This document shows, piece after piece, positions 8,128 through 17,085 of a stretch of DNA of 47,701 nt. The notes below the pieces were generated by a model, which saw only the letters and a list, made by a program, of their open reading frames with translations, ran no database searches and was not told the origin of the DNA. This DNA is from an uncultured Bacilli bacterium (GTDB lineage: Bacteria > Bacillota_I > Bacilli_A > RF39 > UBA660), in assembly GCA_944363595.1 (NCBI GenBank), contig CALVUN010000006.1:1-47701 (forward strand). Reading direction: 5' to 3'. The translations under genes and the position numbers were made by a program. How positions within the stretch are numbered: position 1 is the first letter of the stretch; every line of letters begins with the position of its first letter.

Positions 8128-9074
8128 CTGCTACTTTCCTGCATGCTTAAATCAAAATCATTAGGTATAATATCGCCAGCTGTATAGCCCATATCTCTTG
8201 CTTTTTTTTGAATCAAATCATACATTATATCTATTTCAAAAAAAGATATACCTTTGCTAGCAATAGTTCCTTATATTGCAATTCCGTATTCACTTGTCAT
8301 ATTAGGATTATCATAAGGATTCGTTCCATTAGTAATTGAAACATCAAATGCTTTTAATAATTGTTCAAAATTATGCAAATTATCTAATTTTGATTTCAAC
8401 TCTTCACCACTTAATTTTCCATCTCTTAATCCTTCAACATCACCGAAACTTGCTTTATTATTTAAAACATTTTCAAATGGTATTAAATAAATTCTATTTT
8501 TTCCATTACAAAAATTACTTGCTAATCTTTTTGCTCTAGCTAATGCTTCACTTCTTCTTTCCATTGGAAAATTATCAAATTGAGAGATTTGATAATCTAA
8601 AACTCTACAATAAAAGTCAGATTCGTTTTCGCCAACAATTGGTTGGATTGGCAAACTATGATTAGAGGAGCATTGAAAAACATCTTCTAAAATACCTGTG
8701 GAAAAAGTTTGCATACCATAATTAAATTCAGTAGTTCCTAAAAGTGTTGTATATAAAATTGATAAATGGTTATCTGAATAATTAATTGTTTTTCCAAAAC
8801 ATTAAGCGATATATTTTGCATCTTCAATATCTTGTGCAGAAAATTTTAAGTTTGATAAACCATTTGTATTAACTTAATTATTAAAATAACTACTCATTCC
8901 ACTTGCTAAAAAAGGCATTGATTATGATAAATTATATTTTTGTAATAACATAAGCATTTCATAATACTCATTTGATTCATATAATTGTTGTAATTGTGTG
9001 TTTAATTCCACTGCTTTGTTTGAAACTCTTAAAAATTTTGCAATAATTGTTTTTATATAATCCACATTAAACAT
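8115..9074 (-). pseudogene. Hypothetical 319-codon gene with four in-frame TAA codons
   Basis: One continuous frame runs from ATG 9074 (MFNVDYIKTIIAKFLRVSNK) to TAA at 8115-8117. It is interrupted only by TAA at 8922-8924, 8874-8876, 8802-8804 and 8271-8273, with no frameshift. Each TAA is one transition away from CAA, and Gln would fit each context (NLSxSMPF, FNNxVNTN, YIAxCFGK, GIAIxGTI). The longest open piece (8271-8714) includes ERRSEALARAKRLASNF. No family is recognised. The simplest reading is a decaying accessory gene of the left half of element 2. Confidence 0.55.
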
Positions 9075-9170
9075 ACTCCTAAATATTGATATACTTCATA
9101 TTTATTTAATACTATTAATAATTTTTTTATATTAACATGAAAAAGGGAATATTCTCTTTTAAACTTAACA

Positions 9171-10520
9171 TTATTTTATACTATATGTTCTAATTTCTTC
9201 ATTTTCCAATTTATTTAATGCAATCTTTTTATCACTAAATTCCCAATCAATTTGATAATCAGGTAGCAATTTGGATTTAATAGGGTTAATTCTTAGAATT
9301 AAAATAACTGCTTCAAATTTATTTAATAATTTTAAATCTTCAACAGTAATTAGTGGTTCAATTCCTTTTTCAGTTTGTTGATTTCCACATAGTTTAGATA
9401 TATCTTCTAGTGTTTCAGTATCGTTTGCTAATAAGTAAACAATATTTCCAAACACCATTTTTAATATTTCAGTTCCCTCTGCACCATAAGTATTTCTTAA
9501 TTCTAATATACTTCTTATAAAAATACTAAACTTAATATTAAAACTTCTTGCAAGTGTAAGCATATTATCGAAATCCTTAATAGGAATTAAGTTTTCAAAA
9601 TCATCAATTAAAACATTTAATCTACGAGTTTTATCATTAGTATATGTTGCAGCATAATAACATTCTTCAATTATTAAAGGAATTAATCTTCTAGAAGTTG
9701 ATTTGTTATTACTTATAATAAATAATGCAGTTTTATCTTTTTGGATATTTATCATATCAAAGTTAGATGAAGATAACATTTTTAATAATTTTTCTCTTGA
9801 TAAAAATAATCTCATATTTTGAATAAATAATGATAGAATACCACCTTTTGTTTCGTTTGGCGCTAATATAATATTGGAAAGATTAATATATGTAGGAGAA
9901 GTCTTATCATATTTTTTTACTTCTTCTGATAATTTATCAAATTCAGATACTAGATTTAATAAACTACTAATATTTACTTCTTCCTCTTTTGCATTGTCAA
10001 ATAGATATAGTGAAAGTCCTATAAATAAAGAGGTAGCAGAATTATTCCAAAATGGATCAAAGCTTGCATTAAATGTTTCCTTGCAACAAAAATAATAACC
10101 TACATTTTCTAGTAACTCTATTGCTTTATCTTTTTGACCATTTTTATATAATTCATAAGGTAAACTTAATGGATTATAATTATTACCAAGAGTAGGATTG
10201 TCTAAATTGATTACGATAGTATTGTATTTTTGCTTTTTTAATTCTCCTGATAAAATATCATAAATTTCTCCTTTTACATCATGAACGATAAATGACTCTT
10301 GTGCTTTAATTGCAAGTCTTAATTGTGGTAGTAATATTAATTGAGTCTTACCACTACCAGTTGAGCCGATAACCATTGTATGAGCTTCATCATCTTTAAT
10401 ATAAAGATTATTTTCATCATACATCATAGGTATTCCTGATTTTTTAATTTCAGAATCATAACTGATTTGGGTTAGTTTTGATTTCAATTCTTCAACTGTT
10501 GCCCATCTTGAATATGCCAT
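9171..10520 (-). CDS. TraG/VirD4-like type IV coupling protein
   Basis: This 449-residue ATPase of the VirD4/TraG class links a DNA-relaxase complex to a type IV secretion channel in conjugation. ATG 10520 is chosen because AAAGGAA lies 9 bases upstream; an in-frame GTG 9 bases earlier is too close to it. Features are the opening AYSRWATVEELK, a Walker A GSTGSGKTQ near residue 55, FIVHDVKGEIYDIL, and Walker B NVLIDDFENL, with Asp where Glu is more common. It is shorter than typical 550-600-residue coupling proteins and has no N-terminal membrane helices, so it may be a soluble TraG-like variant. No other conjugation gene remains nearby. Confidence 0.75.
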   Translation of the reverse strand: MAYSRWATVEELKSKLTQISYDSEIKKSGIPMMYDENNLYIKDDEAHTMVIGSTGSGKTQLILLPQLRLAIKAQESFIVHDVKGEIYDILSGELKKQKYNTIVINLDNPTLGNNYNPLSLPYELYKNGQKDKAIELLENVGYYFCCKETFNASFDPFWNNSATSLFIGLSLYLFDNAKEEEVNISSLLNLVSEFDKLSEEVKKYDKTSPTYINLSNIILAPNETKGGILSLFIQNMRLFLSREKLLKMLSSSNFDMINIQKDKTALFIISNNKSTSRRLIPLIIEECYYAATYTNDKTRRLNVLIDDFENLIPIKDFDNMLTLARSFNIKFSIFIRSILELRNTYGAEGTEILKMVFGNIVYLLANDTETLEDISKLCGNQQTEKGIEPLITVEDLKLLNKFEAVILILRINPIKSKLLPDYQIDWEFSDKKIALNKLENEEIRTYSIK

Positions 10521-10630
10521 GCATATCACTTCCTTTCAATAACATTATATCATCTACAATTTATTGCACTTAAACAAAAATGGCTTTTTATAAATATTCG
10601 TGATATAATATAAATTATGTGGGTGATAAT

Positions 10631-11095
10631 ATGTTTTCAAATGATTTAGTTTGTAATATAATTGAATACATAAACAATAATATAAATAAAGAAATTACCA
10701 TTGATGAATTGAGTATACTATTTTATTTCAACAAAACATATATAATGAAAAAATTTAAAAAAGAATTAAAAATATCTATACACGAATATATAAATATAAT
10801 GAGAATATATAATAGCTTGCCATATTTTAAGGATGATAATTATATTCTAAGTATCGCATTTAAAAACGGCTTTAATTCGTTAGAATACTTTTCTGAAATA
10901 TTCAAAAAAAATATGGGTGTTAGTCCAAAGGTTTATAAAAAATATTCAAATTATAAAAACATTACTGATGAAGAACAAGAAAAAATCCTAAATAATTTAT
11001 CTAGAATTATTAACATCAAAACAAGTGTTTTAAACTATTTAAATCATAGAAAACCTGTTGTTAGTAACTATGTTAAAAAATTTGAACTTAAATAA
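10631..11095 (+). CDS. AraC-family-like DNA-binding protein (HTH domains only)
   Basis: This protein of about 154 residues starts at ATG 10631 after GGGTGAT. It opens FSNDLVCNIIEYINNNINKEITIDELSILFYFNKTYIMKKFKKEL, the first AraC helix-turn-helix. The second follows: ILSIAFKNGFNSLEYFSEIFKKNMGVSPKVYKK. A Lys-rich tail follows. No ligand-binding domain is present, so it is a minimal regulator like SoxS or MarA in layout. It is divergent from the coupling protein, with a roughly 110-bp shared upstream region. Its targets are unknown. Confidence 0.8.
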   Translation: MFSNDLVCNIIEYINNNINKEITIDELSILFYFNKTYIMKKFKKELKISIHEYINIMRIYNSLPYFKDDNYILSIAFKNGFNSLEYFSEIFKKNMGVSPKVYKKYSNYKNITDEEQEKILNNLSRIINIKTSVLNYLNHRKPVVSNYVKKFELK

Positions 11096-11100
11096 TATTA

Positions 11101-11343
11101 TTATTCTTTGAAAATTACGTCAACATCTCTTGCTAGTTTAATTTCAACTACTTTTTCAAGATATGGAACAATATCAGTATCATAATTACAAATTGTATTT
11201 AATTGAAATATACTGAAATTATCAGAATTATTAGTATAATCATCATTTTCTTCGCCAGAGAAAAGCCTCCAACCACTATCAATTTCATTAGTATAGTTTT
11301 ATCTATACATATAACCAACTTTTTGTCCATCAATAGTAATTTG
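11101..11343 (-). pseudogene. DUF2185-like immunity protein remnant
   Basis: The frame encodes QITIDGQKVGYMYR, a TAA at 11299-11301, then TNEIDSGWRLFSGEENDDYTNN and a tail NFSIFQLNTICNYDTDIVPYLEK. This matches my memory of the DUF2185 (immunity protein) pattern: GYMYRE, DSGWRFFSGDE and the closing PYL. A TAG stops the frame on the upstream side (11344-11346). It is a fragment and probably non-functional. Confidence 0.5.
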
Positions 11344-11775
11344 CTATACAACCATTTTTAGAAGCAGGTATAAACGATTCTAAACCTATCTGTGCAACTT
11401 TAAATAGTACAGTTTCAAGTAATGCATCATTATTTATATTTCTAGTATTAATTTCATTTATAAGATTTGATAAAAACATTTGCATGCTTTTGAAAGTTAA
11501 AGTAAAGTATGAATGATTACTATTTTTTCTAACCCAACAAAATAATTATTATTGGTATTCTTTGCGACCATTCCATTCACCATTCAATGCATATCTTTTC
11601 GTATTGCTTCATATAATTTTGTTATTGTTTCAATTGTTTTTTTTAAATTCTTCAAGTGTTTTAGGATATGCTTTTGCATTTGAATTGAAACGTCTTTCAT
11701 GATTTGTTATGTTTTATTTATATATTTGTATCAGAACACAATCAAACCAAGAACTTATCAAATAAAAGAAAAAAA
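11344..11775 (-). pseudogene. Decayed coding sequence upstream of the DUF2185 remnant
   Basis: Minus-strand pieces are readable in alternating frames: NHERRFNSNAKAYPKTLEEFKK, then NSNHSYFTLTFKSMQMFLSNLINE, then LLETVLFKVAQIGLESFIPASKNG. Several frameshifts and stops separate them. I do not recognise the family. The stretch has protein-like composition but no open frame over 60 codons, so it is debris of the left half of element 2. Confidence 0.35.
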
Positions 11776-11808
11776 TATCTTAACTATGCTTGAACATAAT
11801 ATAGACAC
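11776..11808. other. Vestigial internal att site of element 2
   Basis: The right-end-like TCTTAACTAT (11778-11787) is joined to GCTT and the left-end-like arm GAACATAATATAGACAC (11792-11808). That arm matches the element's left end at 16 of 17 positions. Compared with the reconstructed att of the whole element, 12 bases (the ATTC and most of the left core) are missing, including the inferred crossover. Confidence 0.65.
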
Positions 11809-11820
11809 AAAATAGAAAAG

Positions 11821-12027
11821 TCATCTAATAACAATAAAACCCAAATCTTCTATTTTATCAATTACTTCATTAATAACCTTATCTTTTTTAACTTCAATAA
11901 CTAATTTCTTACTTTCAAAGGAAATATCATAACTAATTATCCCCTTAACTGTGGATAAAACATTCTTAATACGATTAATACATCCATCACAATGTATACC
12001 ATCTATCAACAATTCATATCTTTTCAT
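11821..12027 (-). CDS. copZ: Copper chaperone-like HMA protein
   Basis: This 68-residue heavy-metal-associated domain protein would carry Cu(I) in the cytosol to the partner ATPase. The metal-binding loop is GIHCDGC (Cys13, Cys16), with His in place of the usual Met or Thr before the first Cys. The start ATG overlaps the copper-ATPase stop as TAATG, so it is translationally coupled. It is the last gene of the operon and its TGA stop (11821-11823) lies only 13 bp from the vestigial att site. Confidence 0.8.
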   Translation of the reverse strand: MKRYELLIDGIHCDGCINRIKNVLSTVKGIISYDISFESKKLVIEVKKDKVINEVIDKIEDLGFIVIR

Positions 12028-14204
12028 TATTTCACTCTCCTTAACCTTAAAGAATTTAAGACCACTGTCAAACTACTTATTGTCATAGCAATACTACCAA
12101 ACATAGGACTCATATTGATTCCAAAACTACTAAAAAATCCCATAGCAATAGGTATCATACATATATTATAAAAGAAAGCCCAAAACATATTTTGCTTAAT
12201 TATTTTATAAGATTTCTTACTAATATATATTAAATCCAAAATATTACCCATATCATTATTCATAAGAATAACTTTAGCACTGTCCATAGCAACATCAGTT
12301 CCATCATTAACACTAACCCCAATTGTGGCATTAACCAAAGATGGTGCATCATTAATACCATCCCCAACCATAATAACCTTTTTACCATCATCGACTAAAG
12401 ACTTAATAAATTGAGCTTTCTCTTTAGGAATAACATCAGCCTTAACATTAGTAATCCCAAGTTCCTTTGCTACAATTAAAGCTGTCTTTTCATTATCACC
12501 TGTTAACATAATAACATCAATATTTTGTTTTGTAAACTTATTTATTACATTCTTCATATTCTTTCTAACAATATCTTTAACACCAAATAATCCAATAATA
12601 CTACTATTTTCCGCTATAAATATAATACTACAACCACTCTCTAACAAATTTTGATAATCATCATCATTAACATTACTAATTTTCAATTTCTTAAGCATTC
12701 TATCATTACCTAAATAATATTTATTACCACTAATTTCACCATAAATTCCCATTCCATCTAAATTCTTAAAATTAATAACATTTACTTTTTTCTTAATTTC
12801 AAAAGCACTACTAATAGGATGTGTTGATATTTTTTCAATATTAGCAACTAAATTAACAAGTTCACTATCCGTATATTTACTATAATTATATATTTTAAAC
12901 AATTTTAACTTACCATAAGTTAAAGTACCCGTTTTATCAAAAACAACCGTATCAATATTTCTAGCTTTTTCAATTACCTCACCATCTCGCAAAAATAAAC
13001 CTTTCTTAGCACAAATACCATTACTAACAACGACCACTAAAGGAACAGCCAGCCCAATAGCACAAGGACAAGCTACAACTAATACCGTAACCATATGAAT
13101 TAAAGAATCATTAAAATTAGTGCCCAATAATAAATGAACAATCAAAGTCAACACTGCAAGTAACAATATAATAGGTACAAAATATCCACTTATTTTATCC
13201 GCAAGTCTTTGAATTTTATTTTTCCCATTAGTGGCATTAACTACTAATTTTACTATCTCAGAAATAGTAGAATCCCGTCCTATTTTTTTAGCCTTATATT
13301 CAATATAACCATTATAACTAATTGAACCAGCAATTACTTTACTATCAATATCTTTTAAAACTGGTTCACTTTCTCCTGTAATAAAACTTTCATCAACATA
13401 AGATTTTCCCTTTACAACAATACCATCACAAGCTACTTTATCACCTGCTCTACATACTAAAACATCATCAATTTTAACTTCATCAATACCTATTTCTTTA
13501 ATTTCATTGCCATCCTTAAGCAATGCTTTCTGTGGTGTAATTTGTACCAATTGTTTAATTGCATCTTTAGTCTTATCCTTACTTATACTCTCAATATAGC
13601 GACCCAATTTAACAAAATAAATCACCATACAAGAAGCATCAAAATATAAATTATGTAAATAACTAATATCACCTAATAAAATATTAATATAACCATATAA
13701 ACTATATAAAAAGCTAAATGTAACACTAAATGTAACTAAAGTATCCATATTAGGCATTAAATGATATAAATTTTTAATTCCACTTTTAATTATATCTAAG
13801 CCATACCAAATAAACACCATAGTAACTATCAACATAAAAGAAGATAAAACAATAGGATTTTCATGATTAATCAAATATATACTAGGTAATCCTAACATAT
13901 ATCCCATCGATACATACATCAAAAAAATAATTAAAAGACCCAATAAAACTAATTTAACAATATCTTTACTATTAGTCTCACTATCCATTACCCCTTTAAA
14001 TTCCCCTAAACTATTAAATCCAGCATCTCTAACATATTTTTCAATATCTTTGATTTTAATACCATCATACAATACTGAAGCCGTACTTAAAACTAAATTA
14101 ACATTAGCCTCTTTAATACCCTTTTGCTTATTAAGATATTTTTCTAATCCCGATGAACAAGCACTACAAGTCATACCACCAATCTTTAAAGTAATTTTTT
14201 TCAT
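12027..14204 (-). CDS. copA: Copper-transporting P1B-1 ATPase
   Basis: This 725-residue membrane pump would export Cu(I). The N-terminal HMA domain has GGMTCSAC (Cys12, Cys15). It is followed by two extra helices (MA/MB), the actuator loop ITGESEPV, the transmembrane CPC in VACPCAIGLAVPL, the phosphorylation site DKTGTLT, the HP motif in STHPIS, and the hinge GDGINDAP. The last helices hold FYN and the MSP...SIAMTISS pattern, which are Cu(I)-type signatures. Start ATG 14204 has GGGAGT upstream. It follows the Zn/Cd-type ATPase by 6 bp and overlaps copZ. Confidence 0.92.
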   Translation of the reverse strand: MKKITLKIGGMTCSACSSGLEKYLNKQKGIKEANVNLVLSTASVLYDGIKIKDIEKYVRDAGFNSLGEFKGVMDSETNSKDIVKLVLLGLLIIFLMYVSMGYMLGLPSIYLINHENPIVLSSFMLIVTMVFIWYGLDIIKSGIKNLYHLMPNMDTLVTFSVTFSFLYSLYGYINILLGDISYLHNLYFDASCMVIYFVKLGRYIESISKDKTKDAIKQLVQITPQKALLKDGNEIKEIGIDEVKIDDVLVCRAGDKVACDGIVVKGKSYVDESFITGESEPVLKDIDSKVIAGSISYNGYIEYKAKKIGRDSTISEIVKLVVNATNGKNKIQRLADKISGYFVPIILLLAVLTLIVHLLLGTNFNDSLIHMVTVLVVACPCAIGLAVPLVVVVSNGICAKKGLFLRDGEVIEKARNIDTVVFDKTGTLTYGKLKLFKIYNYSKYTDSELVNLVANIEKISTHPISSAFEIKKKVNVINFKNLDGMGIYGEISGNKYYLGNDRMLKKLKISNVNDDDYQNLLESGCSIIFIAENSSIIGLFGVKDIVRKNMKNVINKFTKQNIDVIMLTGDNEKTALIVAKELGITNVKADVIPKEKAQFIKSLVDDGKKVIMVGDGINDAPSLVNATIGVSVNDGTDVAMDSAKVILMNNDMGNILDLIYISKKSYKIIKQNMFWAFFYNICMIPIAMGFFSSFGINMSPMFGSIAMTISSLTVVLNSLRLRRVK

Positions 14205-14210
14205 AATATT

Positions 14211-16064
14211 TTACTCCCTAACACCTAAAATTCTAAAAGCATTTAAAATAGCTATAACTGAAACCCCAACATCAGCAAAAACCGCAGCCCACATACTAGT
14301 AACCCCAATTGCACTCAATATTAAAACTAAAACTTTTACCACTATTGCAAAAACAATATTTTCTCTTACAATCATCATTGTTTTTCTAGATATATTAATA
14401 GCACTTGCAACCTTAGAAGGTTCATCAGTCATAATAACTATATCAGCAGCTTCAATCGCTGCATCACTACCTAATCCTCCCATAGCAATACCTATATCAG
14501 ATAAAGCCAAAACAGGAGCATCATTAATACCATCACCAATAAAGACCAATTTACCCTTTTCACTTTTTTGTTGCATAAACTTTTGAACTAAATTAACCTT
14601 ATCCTGTGGTAACAACTCCGCATAATATTCATTCAAATCTAATTTCTTAGCAACTTCCTTACTAATACTTTCTATATCACCAGTTAACATAATTATCTTT
14701 TTAACACCATTTTCTCTAAATAATTTAACAGCTAAAAAAGCATCATCCTTAATTTTATCTGCAATAACAATATTACCAGCATATTCACCATCTATTGCCA
14801 CATAAACAACCGTACCCATATCATTACACTCTTCATATTTAATCTTATATGCTTTCATTAATTTATCATTACCAACAAGAACATCTTTTTTAAAAACAGA
14901 TGCATAAATACCCTTACCAGATACTTCTTTAGTTTTAGTAATAACTTTATTATTAATATTTTTACCATAAGCATCCTTCAAAGATAAAGCAATAGGATGA
15001 TTAGAAAATTTTTCCGCATAAGCAGCATATTTTAATAAATCATCTTTACTATATTTATTAACATTAACCTTTTGTACCTTAAACACCCCTTCAGTTAAAG
15101 TACCCGTTTTATCACAAACAACAATTTCTGTTTCCGATAAAGCCTCTAAATAATTACTACCTTTTATCAAAACTCCATTTTTAGATGATGCTCCAATTCC
15201 TCCAAAAAAACTTAAAGGAATCGATATAACCAAAGCACAAGGACAAGATACAACTAAAAAAGATAAAGCACGATATATCCACTCACTAAAAGAAGTATTT
15301 TCTATTAATAAAGGAGGAATAAATGCCAAAAACAAAGCAATAATTACTACGATTGGAGTATAATATTTAGCAAATTTACTAATAAAATTCTCCGATTTTG
15401 CTTTTCTACTACTAGCATTTTCAACTAAATCTAAAATTTTACTAACAGTAGATTCACCAAATTCCTTTTTTACCCTAATTTTCAAAGTACCATCATTGTT
15501 AATACAACCACTTAATACCTCATCTAAAACTTTTACTCTTCTTGGTAGAGATTCACCCGTTAAAGCAACCGTATTTAACATTGCCACACCATCTACAACA
15601 ACACCATCCAAAGGAATTTTTTCTCCTGGCTTAACTAAAATAATATCATCAATACCAACTTCATCAGGTGAAACTTTAACTACTTCATCACCACGATAAA
15701 CATTAGCATAATCAGGACGAATATCCATAAGTTTAGCTACCGATTTCCTTGACTTATCAACAGCATAACTCTGAAACAATTCACCAACTTGATAAAATAA
15801 CATTACTGCAACAGCTTCCGTATATTCACTGATAAAAAAAGCTCCAACAGTAGCAATACTCATCAAAAAATTCTCATCAAATACTTTACCACGAATAATA
15901 TTTCTTATAGCTTTTAACATAATGTCATATCCAACAATTATATATGCAATCACATATAAAATAATATTAATTAAATTATTATCAAAATTAATTAACAAAA
16001 GCAATAAAACTAAAAAGAAAGATATAATAATTCTAATTAACTTATTAATCATCTTCTTATCCAC
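14211..16064 (-). CDS. cadA: Zn/Cd/Pb-transporting P1B-2 ATPase (CadA/ZntA type)
   Basis: This metal efflux pump of about 617 residues has all catalytic motifs: TGES in the actuator, CPC in VVSCPCALVISIPLS, DKTGTLT, the HP motif in SNHPIA, and GDGINDAP. Its last helices end with MWAAVFADVGVSVIAILNAFRIL, whose Asp is the zinc/cadmium-type signature. It has no N-terminal HMA domain; that domain is a separate upstream gene. The start is best read as GTG 16064 (VDKKMINKL), since AGGAGG sits 6 bases upstream, embedded in the last codons of the HMA gene, and the gap to that stop is one base. A longer in-frame ATG at 16088 would overlap that SD. Confidence 0.9.
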   Translation of the reverse strand: MDKKMINKLIRIIISFFLVLLLLLINFDNNLINIILYVIAYIIVGYDIMLKAIRNIIRGKVFDENFLMSIATVGAFFISEYTEAVAVMLFYQVGELFQSYAVDKSRKSVAKLMDIRPDYANVYRGDEVVKVSPDEVGIDDIILVKPGEKIPLDGVVVDGVAMLNTVALTGESLPRRVKVLDEVLSGCINNDGTLKIRVKKEFGESTVSKILDLVENASSRKAKSENFISKFAKYYTPIVVIIALFLAFIPPLLIENTSFSEWIYRALSFLVVSCPCALVISIPLSFFGGIGASSKNGVLIKGSNYLEALSETEIVVCDKTGTLTEGVFKVQKVNVNKYSKDDLLKYAAYAEKFSNHPIALSLKDAYGKNINNKVITKTKEVSGKGIYASVFKKDVLVGNDKLMKAYKIKYEECNDMGTVVYVAIDGEYAGNIVIADKIKDDAFLAVKLFRENGVKKIIMLTGDIESISKEVAKKLDLNEYYAELLPQDKVNLVQKFMQQKSEKGKLVFIGDGINDAPVLALSDIGIAMGGLGSDAAIEAADIVIMTDEPSKVASAINISRKTMMIVRENIVFAIVVKVLVLILSAIGVTSMWAAVFADVGVSVIAILNAFRILGVRE

Positions 16065-16065
16065 A

Positions 16066-16290
16066 CTATACCTCCTCAATAGTAACATCTGGTTCTTCTT
16101 TTTTTATTACTTTTTTAATACTTTCTAAAGCTATATTCTTATTCTCTTTATCACACTCAAAAATTAGTTTTCCCGTAATAAAACTAATACTTACATTATT
16201 AATAATATCTATTTTACTTAAAGAATTTTCTAATTCAATTGCACAATTAACACAATCTAATCCCTTAATATTACATTTAATTTTCTTCAC
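16066..16290 (-). CDS. Stand-alone HMA metal-binding protein, partner of the Zn/Cd ATPase
   Basis: This protein of about 74 residues has one HMA fold with GLDCVNC, the variant typical of the N-terminal domain of CadA pumps. The likely start is GTG 16290 (VKKIKCNIKG), one base after the regulator stop and 6 bases after GAGGTG. An in-frame GTG at 16299 overlaps the SD. An acidic end (EEPDVTIEEV) may add metal ligands. It probably acts as the detached metal-sensing or delivery domain of the downstream pump. Confidence 0.75.
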   Translation of the reverse strand: MKKIKCNIKGLDCVNCAIELENSLSKIDIINNVSISFITGKLIFECDKENKNIALESIKKVIKKEEPDVTIEEV

Positions 16291-16291
16291 A

Positions 16292-16657
16292 TTAAACACC
16301 TCTTTCTTTAATATGTTCTAAACCAATTTCAAATAATTTAAAAATATGATCATCATCTAAAGTATAATAAACTTCCTTACCACTTTTACGGCATCTAACA
16401 ATACCACTTCTCCTAAGTACCGCTAGTTGATGTGAAACAGAAGATTTAGTCATATTCAAAACATTAGACAAATCACATACACACATTTCCCTCTGATCAA
16501 GAGCAAATAATATGCGACACCTAGTAGTATCACCAATCAATTTAAACAAATCAGCAAGATGATTAAAAATATTTTCATTAGGCATTTTCCCCAACACATC
16601 ATAAACAGCATCTTCATGAATAATATTACAATCACAACTAAATTCATTACGAGCCAT
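16292..16657 (-). CDS. ArsR/SmtB-family metal-sensing repressor, CadC-like
   Basis: This 121-residue winged-helix repressor should release DNA on metal binding. The N-terminal SCDCNIIHEDAV provides Cys residues and REMCVCDLSNVL provides the Cys-x-Cys pair of the CadC alpha3N thiolate site (Cd, Pb, Bi). DDDHIFKLFEIGLEHIKE supplies the alpha5 Asp/His-Glu/His site of zinc sensors. The recognition helix is TKSSVSHQLAVLRRSG. It is the first gene of the pump operon and is preceded by a promoter whose spacer contains an inverted repeat, so autoregulation is very likely. Confidence 0.88.
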   Translation of the reverse strand: MARNEFSCDCNIIHEDAVYDVLGKMPNENIFNHLADLFKLIGDTTRCRILFALDQREMCVCDLSNVLNMTKSSVSHQLAVLRRSGIVRCRKSGKEVYYTLDDDHIFKLFEIGLEHIKERGV

Positions 16658-16710
16658 ATAAACACCTCCTTAAATATCTAAAACAATTGAACAACTACTC
16701 AACTATAAAC

Positions 16711-16740
16711 ATTATAATTGAAAAAGCATTCAATTGTCAA
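16711..16740 (-). promoter_or_regulatory. Promoter with embedded operator of the metal-efflux operon
   Basis: On the minus strand, TTGACA (plus 16735-16740) and TATAAT (plus 16711-16716) are 18 bp apart, both perfect consensus. The spacer is an inverted repeat AATTGAA-N6-TTCAATT (16716-16735). A second TTGA...TCAA repeat lies at 16687-16702. An operator lying between -35 and -10 is the usual arrangement for ArsR-family repressors. Confidence 0.8.
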
Positions 16741-16939
16741 TACCTATTTTAACTTTTATAATAAATATAATTGTAAATTATTACATCAGTTATTATATAC
16801 AAAGTTATTTACATTTTATAAAATAAACAATCATATAAATCAACAACTTATGTAAGTTTTAATTATTATAGTTTCAATAATTTTTACTACATTTTTTTAT
16901 TTTATTGTAATATATTTTAATAAAGAAAAGAGGTAACTT

Positions 16940-17068
16940 ATGCAATACAATATAGTTAATATTATAGATAAAAGCATATCTGAAAAACAATTAAAAAAAA
17001 TAATTAACCAAAAATTATACAAAATTATTACATTATTAGAATTTAATAATAATACACAAAATTATTAA
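16940..17068 (+). CDS. 42-residue ORF preceding the element 2 recombinase
   Basis: It begins MQYNIVNIIDKSISEKQLKK and ends NNTQNY, with AGAGGT upstream, and lies 17 bp before the recombinase. Its IVN opening and L..II spacing resemble the 34-residue ORF before the element 1 recombinase. The function is unknown. Position conservation in two unrelated-looking elements argues that it is a real gene. Confidence 0.45.
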   Translation: MQYNIVNIIDKSISEKQLKKIINQKLYKIITLLEFNNNTQNY

Positions 17069-17085
17069 TTATAGTGAGGTAATAT

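Noticed and set aside
14050-14586. Long antisense open frame opposite the metal ATPases
   Set aside because: Composition mirrors the strongly coding opposite strand, there is no ribosome-binding site and no family resemblance. The same applies to antisense frames over rny, gatA and aspS.
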